Shown here: one piece after another, positions 37,549-47,331 of the stretch
Numbering within the stretch: position 1 is the first letter of the stretch
Layout of the letters: every line of letters begins with the position of its first letter
Source of the DNA: Streptomyces sp. MST-110588
GTDB taxonomy: Bacteria; Actinomycetota; Actinomycetes; Streptomycetales; Streptomycetaceae
DNA length: 64,000 nt
Direction of reading: 5' to 3'
Assembly: GCF_022695595.1 (NCBI RefSeq)
Contig: NZ_CP074380.1
Coordinates: forward strand, 2,721,501 to 2,785,500
Translations under genes and position numbers: made by a program
Notes under the pieces: generated by a model
Told to the model about the DNA's origin: nothing
What the model saw: only the letters and a program-made list of their open reading frames with translations
The model's database searches: none

Positions 37549-39990
37549 ATGACCCTCACCGACGAACGCGCCGGGCGCGGGCGCGGCACACCGGCCGGCC
37601 CGCGCGGGAAACCTACGATCGCGGCCGTGCCCCTTTCCGCTCCCACCGGCCCGGCGGCCTGGGCCCGCGACCTGGCCCTGGGCATGCGCTTCGCCGTCAG
37701 CGGCGGCCGGGAGGGCTGGATCCGTACGGCCCTGACGACGGTCGGCGTGGGCCTGGGCGTCGCCGTCCTGCTGCTGGGCGCCTCGGTGCCCTCCCTCCTG
37801 GACGCCTGGCACGGCCGGGAGAAGGCACGCGAGAACCTCGGCCAGGCCCACCCGCCGCGCCCGGCCGACGACACTCTGCTGTACGCCTCCGCCGACACCA
37901 CCTTCAAAGGCCAGTGGATCCGCGGCCGGCTCGTACGGCCCGACGGAGCCCACCCGCCCGCCCCGCCGGGCGTCAAAACCCTCCCCGGGCCCGGCCGGAT
38001 GTATGTCTCTCCCCAGCTCAAGAGCCTGCTGGAGGCCCCCGGCGGCAAGCTGCTGCGGGAGCGGCTGCCCTACCGTGTGGTGGGCACGATCCAGGACTCC
38101 GGGCTGCTCGGCCCGCGCGAGCTGACCTACCTGGCGGGCAGCGACCGTCTCCACAAGGGCGACGCCTACCGCATCGACCACTTCGGCAAGAACTACTCCC
38201 GCCCCCCGCTGCGCCCCGAGATCGTACTGCTCGTGATCATGACGTGTGTGGCGCTGCTGACGCCCGTCATGGTCTTCATCGGCACGTCCGTACGGTTGGG
38301 GGGCGAGCGCCGCGAGCACCGGCTGGCCGCGCTGCGGCTGGTGGGCGCCGACGTGCGCACGACCCGCCGGATCGCGGCGGGCGAGGCGCTGTCCGGCTCG
38401 CTGCTCGGGCTGCTGGCCGGGGCCGGGCTGTTCCTGGGCGGGCGGCAGCTCGCCTCGGTCGTCACCCTGTGGGGCGTCAACGTCTTCCCCTCCGACGTAC
38501 TGCCGGCCCCGGGCCCGGCGGCCCTGGTCGCCGTGGTGGTGCCGGCGCTCTCCGTCCTGGTGACCCTCCTCGCGCAGCGCGGGGTCACGGTCGAGCCGCT
38601 GGGCGTGGTCCGTGACCGGCCTTCCGTCCGGCGCCGTCTGTGGTGGCGCCTGGCGGTGCCCGCGGCGGGCGTCGCCCTGCTGCTGGCGGCGGCCGGGGGG
38701 CACGACCGGCGCGACAGCCCGTGGACCACCACCGTGGTCGCGGTCGGCGCGATGCTGCTGCTGCTCGGCGTCACCGCGCTGCTGCCGTGGCTGGTCGAGG
38801 CGGTCGTGGGGCGGCTGCGCGGCGGCCCGGTGCCCTGGCAGCTCGCCGTCCGCCGCCTCCAGCTCAGCAGCGGCGCCGCCACCCGCGCGGTCAGCGGCAT
38901 CACCGTCGCCGTCGCCGGGGCCATCGCGGTCCATATGCTCTTCACCGGCATGCAGGGCGGCTTCGCCGCCGCGTACGCCAAGTCCGGTGCCCGGCCGGTG
39001 CTGGAGCTGAGAGGGCACACCGGGAGCTGGCAGGAGATCCCGCAGGCACTGCGGCTGCTGCGTGACACCGAGGGTGTACGGGAGGCGCACGGCACCGCCA
39101 TCGCGATGGCCTCGCGCGCCGGTGACCGGGGCCGCCACGACGAGGGCGCGGGCGGGCGCGTGGTGGAGACCGTCCTGATCACCGTCGGCGACTGCCGGGA
39201 GCTGTCGCAACTGGCCGCCCTGGGCTCCTGCGCCGACGGCGACATCTTCCTCACGGACAATCTGCGCGGGGACCCGGTCGCCCGGCCGGGGGCCCGGCTC
39301 AACCTCGACCCGCCGGAGGTCTACGGGCCGCCGGGCCCCGAGCGGCCCTGGACGCTGCCCGCCTCGGCCCGTTTCGTAGCGGGCAAGAAGACGGGGTCGC
39401 GCGGCTACGTCCCGCACAGCATCCTGGCGACCCCCGCCGCGCTGGATGTCTCCCGACTGCGCGAGGCGGACATGGAGCTGTCGGTGACCTTCGACCGCGC
39501 CGTGCCCGACGTCGTCGAACGCATCCGCAACACCGCGGCCCGCATCAGCCCGACGCTGAATGAGATGTCCTCCGTCGACAACCCGCACGACCAGCAGTAC
39601 AACGGCCTGCGCACCGGTCTGTTCGTCGGCGCCGTGATCACCCTGGGCCTCATCGGCGCGGGGCTGGTCATCTCCACCGTCGAACAGCTCCGCGAGCGCC
39701 GGCGGCTGCTGTCGGTGCTGAACGCGTTCGGCACCCGCCACGCCACCCTGGGCTGGTCGATCCTGTGGCAGACCGCCGTCCCCGTCGTCCTGGGCCTGTC
39801 CTTGGCACTCGCCGTCGGCCTGGGGCTGGGGGCACTGCTGCTGACGATCACCGAGAGCGGCTTCGTGGTGGACTGGCCGGTGGTGGCGGGCATGACCGGC
39901 CTCGGTGCCGGGGTGATCCTGCTGGTGACGGCGCTGAGCCTGCCACCGCTGTGGCGGATGATGCGGCCGGACGGCCTGCGAACGGAGTGA
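37549..39990 (+). CDS. FtsX-like ABC permease, module 2
   Basis: An 813-residue MacB/FtsX-type permease with helices near RFAVSGGREGWIRTALTTVG, IVLLVIMTCVALLTPVMVFI and VVVPALSVLVTLLAQRG. The LLPWLVEAVVGRLRGGPVPW block and the C-terminal MMRPDGLRTE end it shares with its paralogues follow. ATG 37549 is the safest start; GTG 37492 is in frame. An ATG at 37479, coupled to the ATPase stop, leads in another frame to a stop at 37533 after a 12-bp repeat, so the natural N-terminus is uncertain. No frame break is needed inside the body. Confidence 0.9.
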   Translation: MTLTDERAGRGRGTPAGPRGKPTIAAVPLSAPTGPAAWARDLALGMRFAVSGGREGWIRTALTTVGVGLGVAVLLLGASVPSLLDAWHGREKARENLGQAHPPRPADDTLLYASADTTFKGQWIRGRLVRPDGAHPPAPPGVKTLPGPGRMYVSPQLKSLLEAPGGKLLRERLPYRVVGTIQDSGLLGPRELTYLAGSDRLHKGDAYRIDHFGKNYSRPPLRPEIVLLVIMTCVALLTPVMVFIGTSVRLGGERREHRLAALRLVGADVRTTRRIAAGEALSGSLLGLLAGAGLFLGGRQLASVVTLWGVNVFPSDVLPAPGPAALVAVVVPALSVLVTLLAQRGVTVEPLGVVRDRPSVRRRLWWRLAVPAAGVALLLAAAGGHDRRDSPWTTTVVAVGAMLLLLGVTALLPWLVEAVVGRLRGGPVPWQLAVRRLQLSSGAATRAVSGITVAVAGAIAVHMLFTGMQGGFAAAYAKSGARPVLELRGHTGSWQEIPQALRLLRDTEGVREAHGTAIAMASRAGDRGRHDEGAGGRVVETVLITVGDCRELSQLAALGSCADGDIFLTDNLRGDPVARPGARLNLDPPEVYGPPGPERPWTLPASARFVAGKKTGSRGYVPHSILATPAALDVSRLREADMELSVTFDRAVPDVVERIRNTAARISPTLNEMSSVDNPHDQQYNGLRTGLFVGAVITLGLIGAGLVISTVEQLRERRRLLSVLNAFGTRHATLGWSILWQTAVPVVLGLSLALAVGLGLGALLLTITESGFVVDWPVVAGMTGLGAGVILLVTALSLPPLWRMMRPDGLRTE

Positions 39991-39996
39991 GACACC

Positions 39997-42380
39997 GTGC
40001 CGACTTCCGGGTTCGTCCCTGCCGAAGGCCGCCTCGGCGGCCACCGGATCCGTGACCTCGCCCTGGGCGCCCGCTTCGCCGTCAGCGGCGGCCGGGAAGG
40101 CTGGATACGTACGGCCCTGACCGCGCTCGGCGTCGGTCTGGGCGTGGCCGTCCTGCTGTTCGCCGCCGCCATACCCAGCACCATGCGTACCGCCACCGAC
40201 CGCCGCGACGCCCGCTCCACGAACCTGTCGGCCGTCGACGCCCCCGCCGGCCCGCGCACCCTGCTGGTCGCCCCTGCCGACACCACCTACCACGGTGATC
40301 CCGTGGGGGCCTCCTGGTCCGGCCGGAGGGCCCCCGGGCGCCCGTACCGCCGGGGCTGTCCCGCCTCCCCGGGCCGGGCGAGATGGCCGTCTCCCCCGCC
40401 CTGGCCGACCTGCTCGCCTCACCCGGGGGCGCGCTGCTGCGGGACCGGTTCCCGGGAGTACGGATCACCGGGCGCATCGGCGACGAGGGGCTGTCCGGCC
40501 CCACCGAGCTTTTCTTCTACCAGGGGTCTGCCCGCCTGGCGAAGAAGGACCCGGAGGTGAGCCGGATCAGCTCCTTCGGCGGCAAGGGCGGCGGCTTCCG
40601 GGTGACCCCGCCCCTGACGCTGGCGATCCTGGTCGGCTGTGTCGCGCTGCTCACGCCGGTCGCCGTCTTCATCGCCACCGCCCTGCGCTTCGGCGGGGAG
40701 CGCCGCGACCGGCGGCTGGCCGCGCTGCGCCTGATCGGTGCCGACATCCGTACGACCCGCAGGGTGGCGGCGGGCGAGGCGCTGGCGGGGGCGCTGCTGG
40801 GGCTGGCCACCGGCCTGGCGCTCTTCCTGGCCGTGCGGGTGCCGCTCTCCCGGCTGAGCCTGCTGAACGTGGGCATCTTCCCCTCCGACGTGGTCCCGGA
40901 CCCACGCCTGGCCGTCTTCATCGCCCTGGCCGTGCCCGCGTGCGCGGTCCTCACCGCGCTGGTCGGCATGCGCCGGATCGCCGTCGAGCCACTGGGCGTC
41001 AGCCGTGCCGTGGCGCCCACCCGGCGCCGTCTGTGGTGGCGGCTGCTGCTGCCGGCCGCCGGCGCGGCCCTGCTGGCACCCGCGACGGTGGACGGTAGGA
41101 GTACGACGAGCATCACCAACTACCAGGTGGGCGCGGGAACCACGCTGCTTCTGCTGGGGGTGGCGGCCGTCCTGCCGTGGCTGCTGGACGCCACGGCGGT
41201 ACGGCTGGGGTCCGGTGGCGGCCCCGCCTGGAACCTGGCCGTCCGCCGGCTCCAGTCGGGCGGCGCGACCGCGGCCCGCTCGGTCGGCGGCATCACGGTG
41301 GCCGTCGCCGGAGCCATCGCCGTACAGATGCTGCTCACCGGAGTCCAGGCCGGCTTCTCCCTCCCCTCTCCGCTCCCGGCCGGCCCCGAGGCGCAGGTGT
41401 CGGTCTGGAACGGCGAGCGGTCCCCGGCAAAGGCATCACAACTGGCCCAGGACCTCGGGCGCACCCGGGGCGTGTCCGACGCGCAGATCCTGACCAGCGG
41501 CTACGCCACTCCGACGGGGCGAAAGGAGGCGTCCGCCGACGGCCCCGGCCCCGATTCCCCGCCTTACCGGATCGGCGTGGGGTCCTGCGACGTCCTCCGC
41601 TCCCAGGCCCGCATCGACCGCTGCGCGGCCGGTGACGTCTTCCTCATGGACGCTGCGGACTCCGCTCCCGCCGCTCCCCGGCCCGGCGCGCGGATCACCG
41701 TCAACCCGCGGGGATATTCGGACCGGGGATCTCCCATGAACTGGACGGTTCCGGCCACCGCACGCCGGGTGCCGCCCCTGGGCCGGCCGGTCGTCGTCGA
41801 GCCCGCGCAGATTCTGGCCACCCCCCGCGCCCTGGACCCGCTCAAGCTCGGCGCCCTGTCCACCGAGGTCTTGGTGCGCCTCGATCCCGCGGTCCCGGAC
41901 GCGATCGAGTCCGTCCGCAACACCGTCGCCCGCACCGACCCGACCCTCACCGTCGCGGACCTGTCCGAGACCAGCACGGCGGACGTGTTCGTCACGGTCC
42001 GGCGCGCCCTGATGGCCGGCGCGGTCGCCGTGCTGCTGCTGATCGGGGCCGGCCTGCTGATCTCCGTGCTGGACCAGCTACGGGAGCGCGGGCGGATGCT
42101 GGCGGCCCTGGACGCCCTCGGCACACCGCGCGCCCTGTGGGGCCGTTCGGTCCTGTGGCAGACCGCCGTTCCCGTCGTTCTGGGGCTGGTGCTCGCGGTT
42201 GGCTGCGGGCTGGGCACCGGCGCGCTGCTGCTCCATATCGCCGGCCGTCCGGCGCAGCCCGACTGGCTCGGCATCGCCCTGCTCGCCGGCGCCGCCGCGG
42301 CCGTGATCCTGCTGGTCACGGCGCTGACCCTGCCGCTGGTACGGCGCCTGGCGCGACCGGAGGGACTGCGTACGGAGTGA
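39997..42380 (+). CDS. FtsX-like ABC permease, third copy (frameshifted)
   Basis: A 794-residue permease after correction, paralogous to the two others (same GREGWIRTALTALGVGLGVA start and LARPEGLRTE end). GTG at 39997 lies 6 bases after the previous stop. The frame breaks at the G5 run 40305-40309. One added G gives DPVGGLLVRPEG and then PPGLSRLPGPGEMAVSPA, in line with the paralogues. No ATPase gene accompanies it, so it probably pairs with the module 2 ATPase, possibly as a heterodimer with permease 2. The lost base may be technical. Confidence 0.87.
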
Positions 42381-42526
42381 GGGCTCGCGCCGTACGGGTG
42401 AGGAGCGCGCCGTAGGAGTCAGCGGGCGACCCGGCCGCGTACGGAACGGGCAAACGACCGGCCGACCGGACGACCGAGCGACCGGGCGACACAAGAGACC
42501 GGGCGACACCCGGCCAGGGCCCCGGC

Positions 42527-43483
42527 TCAGTCCGCGATCCGCACCGGCAGGGACCGCATGGCCTCCCGCAGCGCCGCCGCCAGCTCCTCGAACTCGCCCT
42601 GCCGCGCGGCCCCCGTACGCATCGCCAGCGCGACCCTGCGGGCGGGCGCCGGGTCGGCGAAGTATCCGGTGGTGAGCTGGTCGTCGCGGTCGGTCTCCAC
42701 CCGTACGGCGGTGCGCGGCAGCAGTGTGACGCCCAGCCCGCCCGCGACGAGCTGGACGAGCGTGGCCAGCCCCGCCGCGCTGGTGGTCACCGGCGCGCCC
42801 TGGTCGCGCCCGGCCTCCCGGCAGACGTCCAGCGCCTGGTCGCGCAGGCAGTGGCCCTCGTCCAGGAGCAGCAGGTCCAGGTCCTTCAGGGCCTCGCGGG
42901 GGATGTCCGCGCGTCCGCCCAGCCAGTGGTCCTTGGGGGCGACCAGGACGAAGTCCTCGTCGAAGAGCGGCAGCTCGGTGACGGTCGGCACGCCGAGCGG
43001 GACGGCGAGCAGCAGCAGGTCCAGCCGGCCGTGCGCCAGCCCGTCCAGCAGTGAGGCCGTCTGTTCCTCGTGGACCTGGATGTCCAGGTCGGGGTAGCGG
43101 GAGCGGACCAGCCGCAGGACGGTCGGCAGCAGGTAGGGGGCCACGGTGGGGATCACTCCCAGCCGCAGCAGGCCGGTGAAGGGGGCGCGGGCCGCCTCCG
43201 CCTCCTCCATCAGGTCACCGACCGCTTCCAGGACCGTACGGGCGCGCGCCGCCAGCCGTTCCCCCGCAGGTGAGAGCAGCACCTTGCGCGTCGTACGCTC
43301 CAGGAGCTGCACCCCGAGCGCTTCCTCCAGGGCGGAGACGGCGCCGGACAGTGCGGGCTGGCTCATACCGATGTCGGACGCCGCCTCGCTGAAGTGCAGG
43401 TGCTCGGCGACCGCGGCGAAGGCGCGCAACTGGGCCAGGCTGGGCTGGCGGGCGCGGCCCCCGGAGCCTATGGGAGAGCCCAC
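42527..43483 (-). CDS. oxyR: LysR-type peroxide sensor OxyR
   Basis: A 318-residue LysR-family activator. The N-terminal HTH is QPSLAQLRAFAAVAEHLHFS with SDIGMSQPALSGAVSALEEA. The sensor domain has the redox cysteine pair Cys212 and Cys221 in DEGHCLRDQALDVCREAG, the hallmark of OxyR: peroxide forms a disulfide and switches on ahpC. GTG at 43483 has GGAGGTGG upstream. It is divergent from ahpC with a 142-bp AT-rich gap, the usual site of OxyR binding. Inactive and active forms both bind there (family knowledge). Confidence 0.95.
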   Translation of the reverse strand: MGSPIGSGGRARQPSLAQLRAFAAVAEHLHFSEAASDIGMSQPALSGAVSALEEALGVQLLERTTRKVLLSPAGERLAARARTVLEAVGDLMEEAEAARAPFTGLLRLGVIPTVAPYLLPTVLRLVRSRYPDLDIQVHEEQTASLLDGLAHGRLDLLLLAVPLGVPTVTELPLFDEDFVLVAPKDHWLGGRADIPREALKDLDLLLLDEGHCLRDQALDVCREAGRDQGAPVTTSAAGLATLVQLVAGGLGVTLLPRTAVRVETDRDDQLTTGYFADPAPARRVALAMRTGAARQGEFEELAAALREAMRSLPVRIAD

Positions 43484-43625
43484 TGATAACCACCTCCGAT
43501 CAACATCAGCAAGTCTAGCTATTTCCCTGATCAATGCCTCCTGTGGCACTGTGTTAACCGTCCAACCCCCTAGGAAAACCCCTCTCTACTCAAAGCGGGA
43601 TTTTCCGACGCTGCAAGGAGTACGC
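43484..43625. promoter_or_regulatory. oxyR-ahpC divergent control region
   Basis: AT-rich for this genome, with GATCAACATCAG near 43498 and CTGATCAATG near 43527 as an imperfect dyad around TAGCTATTT. A likely OxyR target; exact bases not provable by eye. Confidence 0.5.
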
Positions 43626-44180
43626 GTGCTCACTGTCGGTGACAAGTTCCCCGAGTTCGACCTGACCGCCTGCGTCTCGCTGGAGAAGGGCAAGGAGTTC
43701 GAGCAGATCAACCACAAGTCCTACGAGGGCAAGTGGAAGATCGTCTTCGCGTGGCCCAAGGACTTCACGTTCGTGTGCCCGACGGAGATCGCCGCCTTCG
43801 GCAAGCTGAACGACGAGTTCGCCGACCGCGACGCGCAGATCCTCGGCTTCTCCGGTGACTCGGAGTTCGTCCACCACGCCTGGCGCAAGGACCACCCGGA
43901 CCTGACCGACCTGCCCTTCCCGATGATGGCCGACTCCAAGCACGAGCTCATGCGCGCGCTGGGCATCGAGGGCGAGGACGGCTTCGCGCAGCGCGCCGTC
44001 TTCATCGTCGACCAGAACAACGAGATCCAGTTCACCATGGTGACCGCCGGCTCCGTCGGCCGTAACCCCAAGGAGGTCCTGCGGGTCCTGGACGCCCTGC
44101 AGACCGACGAACTGTGCCCCTGCAACTGGAGCAAGGGCGAGGAGACCCTCGACCCGGTCGCGCTGCTGGCGGGCGAGTGA
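43626..44180 (+). CDS. ahpC: alkyl hydroperoxide reductase, peroxiredoxin AhpC
   Basis: A 184-residue 2-Cys peroxiredoxin. The peroxidatic Cys51 lies in KDFTFVCPTEIAAFG; the C-terminal resolving cysteines are in TDELCPCNWSKGEET. It reduces organic peroxides and H2O2 in the cytoplasm and is recycled by AhpD, encoded 6 bases downstream. GTG at 43626 has AAGGAG 5 bases before it. Under OxyR control from the divergent region. Confidence 0.97.
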   Translation: MLTVGDKFPEFDLTACVSLEKGKEFEQINHKSYEGKWKIVFAWPKDFTFVCPTEIAAFGKLNDEFADRDAQILGFSGDSEFVHHAWRKDHPDLTDLPFPMMADSKHELMRALGIEGEDGFAQRAVFIVDQNNEIQFTMVTAGSVGRNPKEVLRVLDALQTDELCPCNWSKGEETLDPVALLAGE

Positions 44181-44186
44181 TCTGAG

Positions 44187-44720
44187 ATGGCTCTGGACGA
44201 ACTGAAGGCCGCGGTCCCGGACTTCGCCAAGGACCTGAAGCTGAACCTCGGCTCGGTGATCGGCAACAGCGAGCTGCCCAAGCAGCAGCTCTGGGGCACG
44301 GTCCTGGCCTGCGCGATCGCCTCGCGCTCGCCGAAGGTGCTGCGCGAGCTGGAGCCGGAGGCCAAGGCCAACCTCTCCCCCGAGGCGTACAACGCCGCCA
44401 AGTCCGCCGCCGCCATCATGGCGATGAACAACGTGTTCTACCGGACCCGGCACCTGCTGTCGGACCCGGAGTACGGCACGATGCGGGCCGGTCTGCGGAT
44501 GAACGTCATCGGCAACCCGGGCGTGGAGAAGGTCGACTTCGAGCTGTGGTCGCTGGCCGTCTCGGCCATCAACGGCTGCGGCATGTGCCTGGACTCGCAC
44601 GAGCAGGTGCTGCGCAAGGCCGGTGTGGAGCGCGAGACGATCCTTGAGGCCATCAAGATCGCCTCGGTGCTGCAGGCCGTCGGCGTCACCCTCGAATCCG
44701 AGGGCATGCTGGCCGAGTGA
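44187..44720 (+). CDS. ahpD: alkyl hydroperoxidase AhpD
   Basis: A 177-residue carboxymuconolactone-decarboxylase-fold protein. The redox pair Cys131-Gly-Met-Cys134 is followed by the conserved LDSHEQ with the catalytic His. It passes electrons from lipoamide-type donors to AhpC in actinobacteria. ATG at 44187 follows the ahpC stop by 6 bases with only a weak ribosome site, so it depends on coupling. Ends before a very strong hairpin. Confidence 0.96.
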   Translation: MALDELKAAVPDFAKDLKLNLGSVIGNSELPKQQLWGTVLACAIASRSPKVLRELEPEAKANLSPEAYNAAKSAAAIMAMNNVFYRTRHLLSDPEYGTMRAGLRMNVIGNPGVEKVDFELWSLAVSAINGCGMCLDSHEQVLRKAGVERETILEAIKIASVLQAVGVTLESEGMLAE

Positions 44721-44753
44721 CCGGCAGCAGCCGTCCGCCTCACCTGTAGGCGC

Positions 44754-44797
44754 ACACGAAGAACCCCGTGGACACATCGTCCGCGGGTTCTTCGTGT
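44754..44797. terminator. bidirectional hairpin terminator, ahpD / AI-2E transporter
   Basis: ACACGAAGAACCC pairs perfectly with GGGTTCTTCGTGT (13 bp), with inner pairing, between convergent genes. Confidence 0.85.
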
Positions 44798-44812
44798 CAC
44801 CGGATCAATCGG

Positions 44813-46452
44813 CTAGCGGTGGTCGGCCTCTTCGCGTGGCGGTGCGGTTTCGGCGGACGTGGCGGCGTACGGCGGGGCCGCCGTACGCAGGGCCTGCTCC
44901 TGGGAGTACGCCCGCAGGTAGCCCACGGCGCTGTTGGTGACCGCCACCAGCGGCACCGCGACCACCGCGCCGCCGATGCCCGCGATCAGGCCGCCCGCCG
45001 CCACCGAGAGGATCACGGCCAGCGGATGGACGCGGACCGCCCGTCCCAGGATGAACGGCTGGAGGATGTGGCCCTCGATCTGCTGCACCGCCAGCACGAC
45101 CGCCAGCACCATCAGTGCCGTGAAGACGCCCTGGGTCACCAGTGCGACCACGCACGCCAGCGCGCCGGAGACCACCGCGCCCACCAGCGGGATGAAGGCG
45201 AACAGGAAGATGAAGACGGCCAGCGGGACGGCGAGCGGCACATCGAGGAAGTACAGCCCGATACCGATGAAGATCGCGTCGATCAGGGCCACTATCACCG
45301 TGCCGCGTACGTAGGCGGTCAGCGTGCGCCAGGCGCGCGGCCCGGCGCCCGCCACGCCCTCGCGCGCCGCGGCCGGCAGCAGCCGCAGCGTCCACTCCCA
45401 GATCCGGCGGCCGTCGTAGAGCAGGAAGAGCGTGGTGAACATCGCCAGCAGGATGCCGGTGAGCACTTCCAGGACGACCGTGACGCCTTCCAGACCGGCC
45501 GAGGTGATCGCCTCGGTGTTGGCGCCGACCGCGTCCTGGAGGTTCTTGGCGATGTGGTTGATCTGGTCCTCGGTGACATGGAACGGGCTCTTGAGCAGCC
45601 AGTTCTTCAGCTCGGAGATGCCTTCCTGGATGCGGCTGGAGACCGAGTCGATGTTGTCCTGGACCTGCCACACCACAAACCAGCCGACCAGCCCCATCAC
45701 CACGAACCCGGCGATGAACGCGAGCGCGGTCGCCACCCCCGGGGCGTACCCCGGGCCCGGAGCCAGGCCACGGCCGGCTGGAGCAGCGCGGTGATCAGCA
45801 GCGCCGCGACGAAGGACAGCACAACCAGTTGGATGGTGGTGATGGCCTTGGCCAGCACCCACAGCGAACCGGCCAGGACCAGCAGCCGCCAGCCGACCTC
45901 GGCGGCCACCCTGACCCCCCAGGGCACGGCCGCGACGGGGTCGGGACGGGCGGCCACGGCGGGCGCGTAGGCGGGTGGCGCGGGGACGGACTCCGGCACG
46001 GTCCGCGGCGCGCGGTCCACGGAGTCCGTGCGCCCGGCGCGGTCGGCGCGGTCCAGGCGCTCGGCACGGTCGGCGCGCCCGGCGCGGTCGGCGTGACCGT
46101 CCCGATCCGTACGGTCGGCGCGGCCGGCACGGCTCGTACGACTCGCCGGCTCCGCACCGTCCGCCGGTTCCGCTCCGTCCGTACGGTCCGTACGGTCGGC
46201 ACGGTCCGTACGACCGGCGCCGTCCCTGCGATCCGCACGGCCCACCGGCTCCGGACGATCCACCGGCTCCAGGCGATCCGTACGGCCCACCGCGGCGTCC
46301 GGCCCGGCCGGGCGCCCGGCGTACCCCAGCTCTCCGGAGTCCTCGCCGGCCGCGGCCTCTTCTTCCGCGCGCCGCCGCTGGTCTTCCAGCCGCTCCGCGA
46401 GCCGCGTCAGACCGGCGCCGAGGCCGCCGACCCACTGAGGCAATCTGGACAT
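44813..46452 (-). CDS. AI-2E family transporter (frameshifted) with Asp/Arg-repeat head
   Basis: 546 residues once corrected. The N-terminus (MSRLPQWVGGLGAGLTRLAE) leads into about 100 residues of DRA/TDR-type charged repeats, then the membrane part of the AI-2E/YdiK family: VLSFVAALLITALLQPAVAW, ALAFIAGFVVMGLVGWFVV, FTTLFLLYDGRRIWEW, FIFLFAFIPLVGAVVSGALA and GGLIAGIGGAVVAVPLVAV. The frame breaks at the C5 run 45736-45740 (G5 in the coding strand); one more G gives RGTPRGVATALAFIAGF. ATG at 46452 has GGGGAAGAGG upstream. Substrate unknown; the family is broader than autoinducer export. Confidence 0.88.
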
Positions 46453-46515
46453 GTCTGTTCCTCTTCCCCTCCCGCCCCCCGGTGCTGTCAGGACGACGTT
46501 ACCGGTGCCGGACGT

Positions 46516-46553
46516 GCGAAACCCCCGGCCATGGGGGTGGTCGGGGGTTTCGC
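46516..46553 (-). terminator. hairpin terminator after the SLT gene
   Basis: GCGAAACCCCCG pairs with CGGGGGTTTCGC (12 bp), 53 bp past the stop of the minus-strand SLT gene. Confidence 0.75.
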
Positions 46554-46605
46554 GTACGAAATCACTGCTGCCGGACCGGCCGGGCGGAGCGTGCCGCCGG
46601 GCGGT

Positions 46606-47331
46606 CTAGTACCAGTGGTTGGCCTGCCAGAAGGCCCAGGCGCCACAGGGGCTGCCGTAGTTGGGCCGGGAGTTCATGTAGTTCAGGCCCCACTTGATCT
46701 GCGTGGCCGGGTTGGTGCGCCAGTCCGAGCCCGCGGAGGACATCTTGGAGCCGGGCAGTGCCTGGACGAGGCCGTAGGCGCCGGAGGAGGCGTTGGTGGC
46801 GCGGTAGTTCCAGCCGGACTCGTGCTCGACGATGTTGCTGAAGCACTGGAACTGGTCGGCCGGCACGATCTGGCGTGCGATCGCCTTGGTCTCTTCGACC
46901 GTGTAGGACGCCTTCTGCGTGAAGTCGCCGAGGTCCTCGCGGCCGGCGGAGGAACGGGACGCTACCTCGTCCTTCTTCTCCTTCTCCGCGCGCTCCTTGG
47001 CGTCCTTCTCGGCCTTGGCCTTCTTCTCGGCGGCGTCCTTCTTGTCCTGCGCGGTACGGGCGGCTTCCTTGCGGGCCGACTCCTGCGCGGACTTCAGGGC
47101 GGCGAGATCCGCCTGCGTGGACTGGTCGTCCGCCTGCTGTGTCAGGGAAGCCGTCTGTACCTGGGCCTGCTGGCCCGCAGGTATGTCGGCGATCGTGGTG
47201 CCCGCGGCGGCGGCCTCGGTGTGGGCAGCCGACCCTTGGTCGTTGCCTACGGCGACTCCGGCAATGGCGCCGACGGTGGTGACCGCGGTGGCGGAGGCCA
47301 CAGCGAATCCCCGGACCGAAATCCGGCTCAC
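46606..47331 (-). CDS. secreted SLT-domain lytic transglycosylase
   Basis: A 241-residue exported muralytic protein. The signal peptide is FAVASATAVTTVGAIAGVAV. Then comes a Gln/Asp-rich link, a Lys/Glu/Ala coiled coil (about 95-140: QESARKEAARTAQDKKDAAE and more) and a C-terminal SLT lysozyme-like domain. The catalytic Glu is in NIVEHESGWNYRATN, followed by SGAYGLVQALPGSKM and the terminal WAFWQANHWY. It should cut glycan strands during growth or germination. GTG at 47331 is chosen because GGAAGGAAAGC precedes it. A long leader with stable stems lies upstream. Confidence 0.9.
   Translation of the reverse strand: MSRISVRGFAVASATAVTTVGAIAGVAVGNDQGSAAHTEAAAAGTTIADIPAGQQAQVQTASLTQQADDQSTQADLAALKSAQESARKEAARTAQDKKDAAEKKAKAEKDAKERAEKEKKDEVASRSSAGREDLGDFTQKASYTVEETKAIARQIVPADQFQCFSNIVEHESGWNYRATNASSGAYGLVQALPGSKMSSAGSDWRTNPATQIKWGLNYMNSRPNYGSPCGAWAFWQANHWY

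Noticed and set aside
32974..42380. Antibiotic biosynthesis cluster around the ABC modules
   Set aside because: No synthase, tailoring or precursor peptide gene is nearby; only exporters and a PadR regulator.
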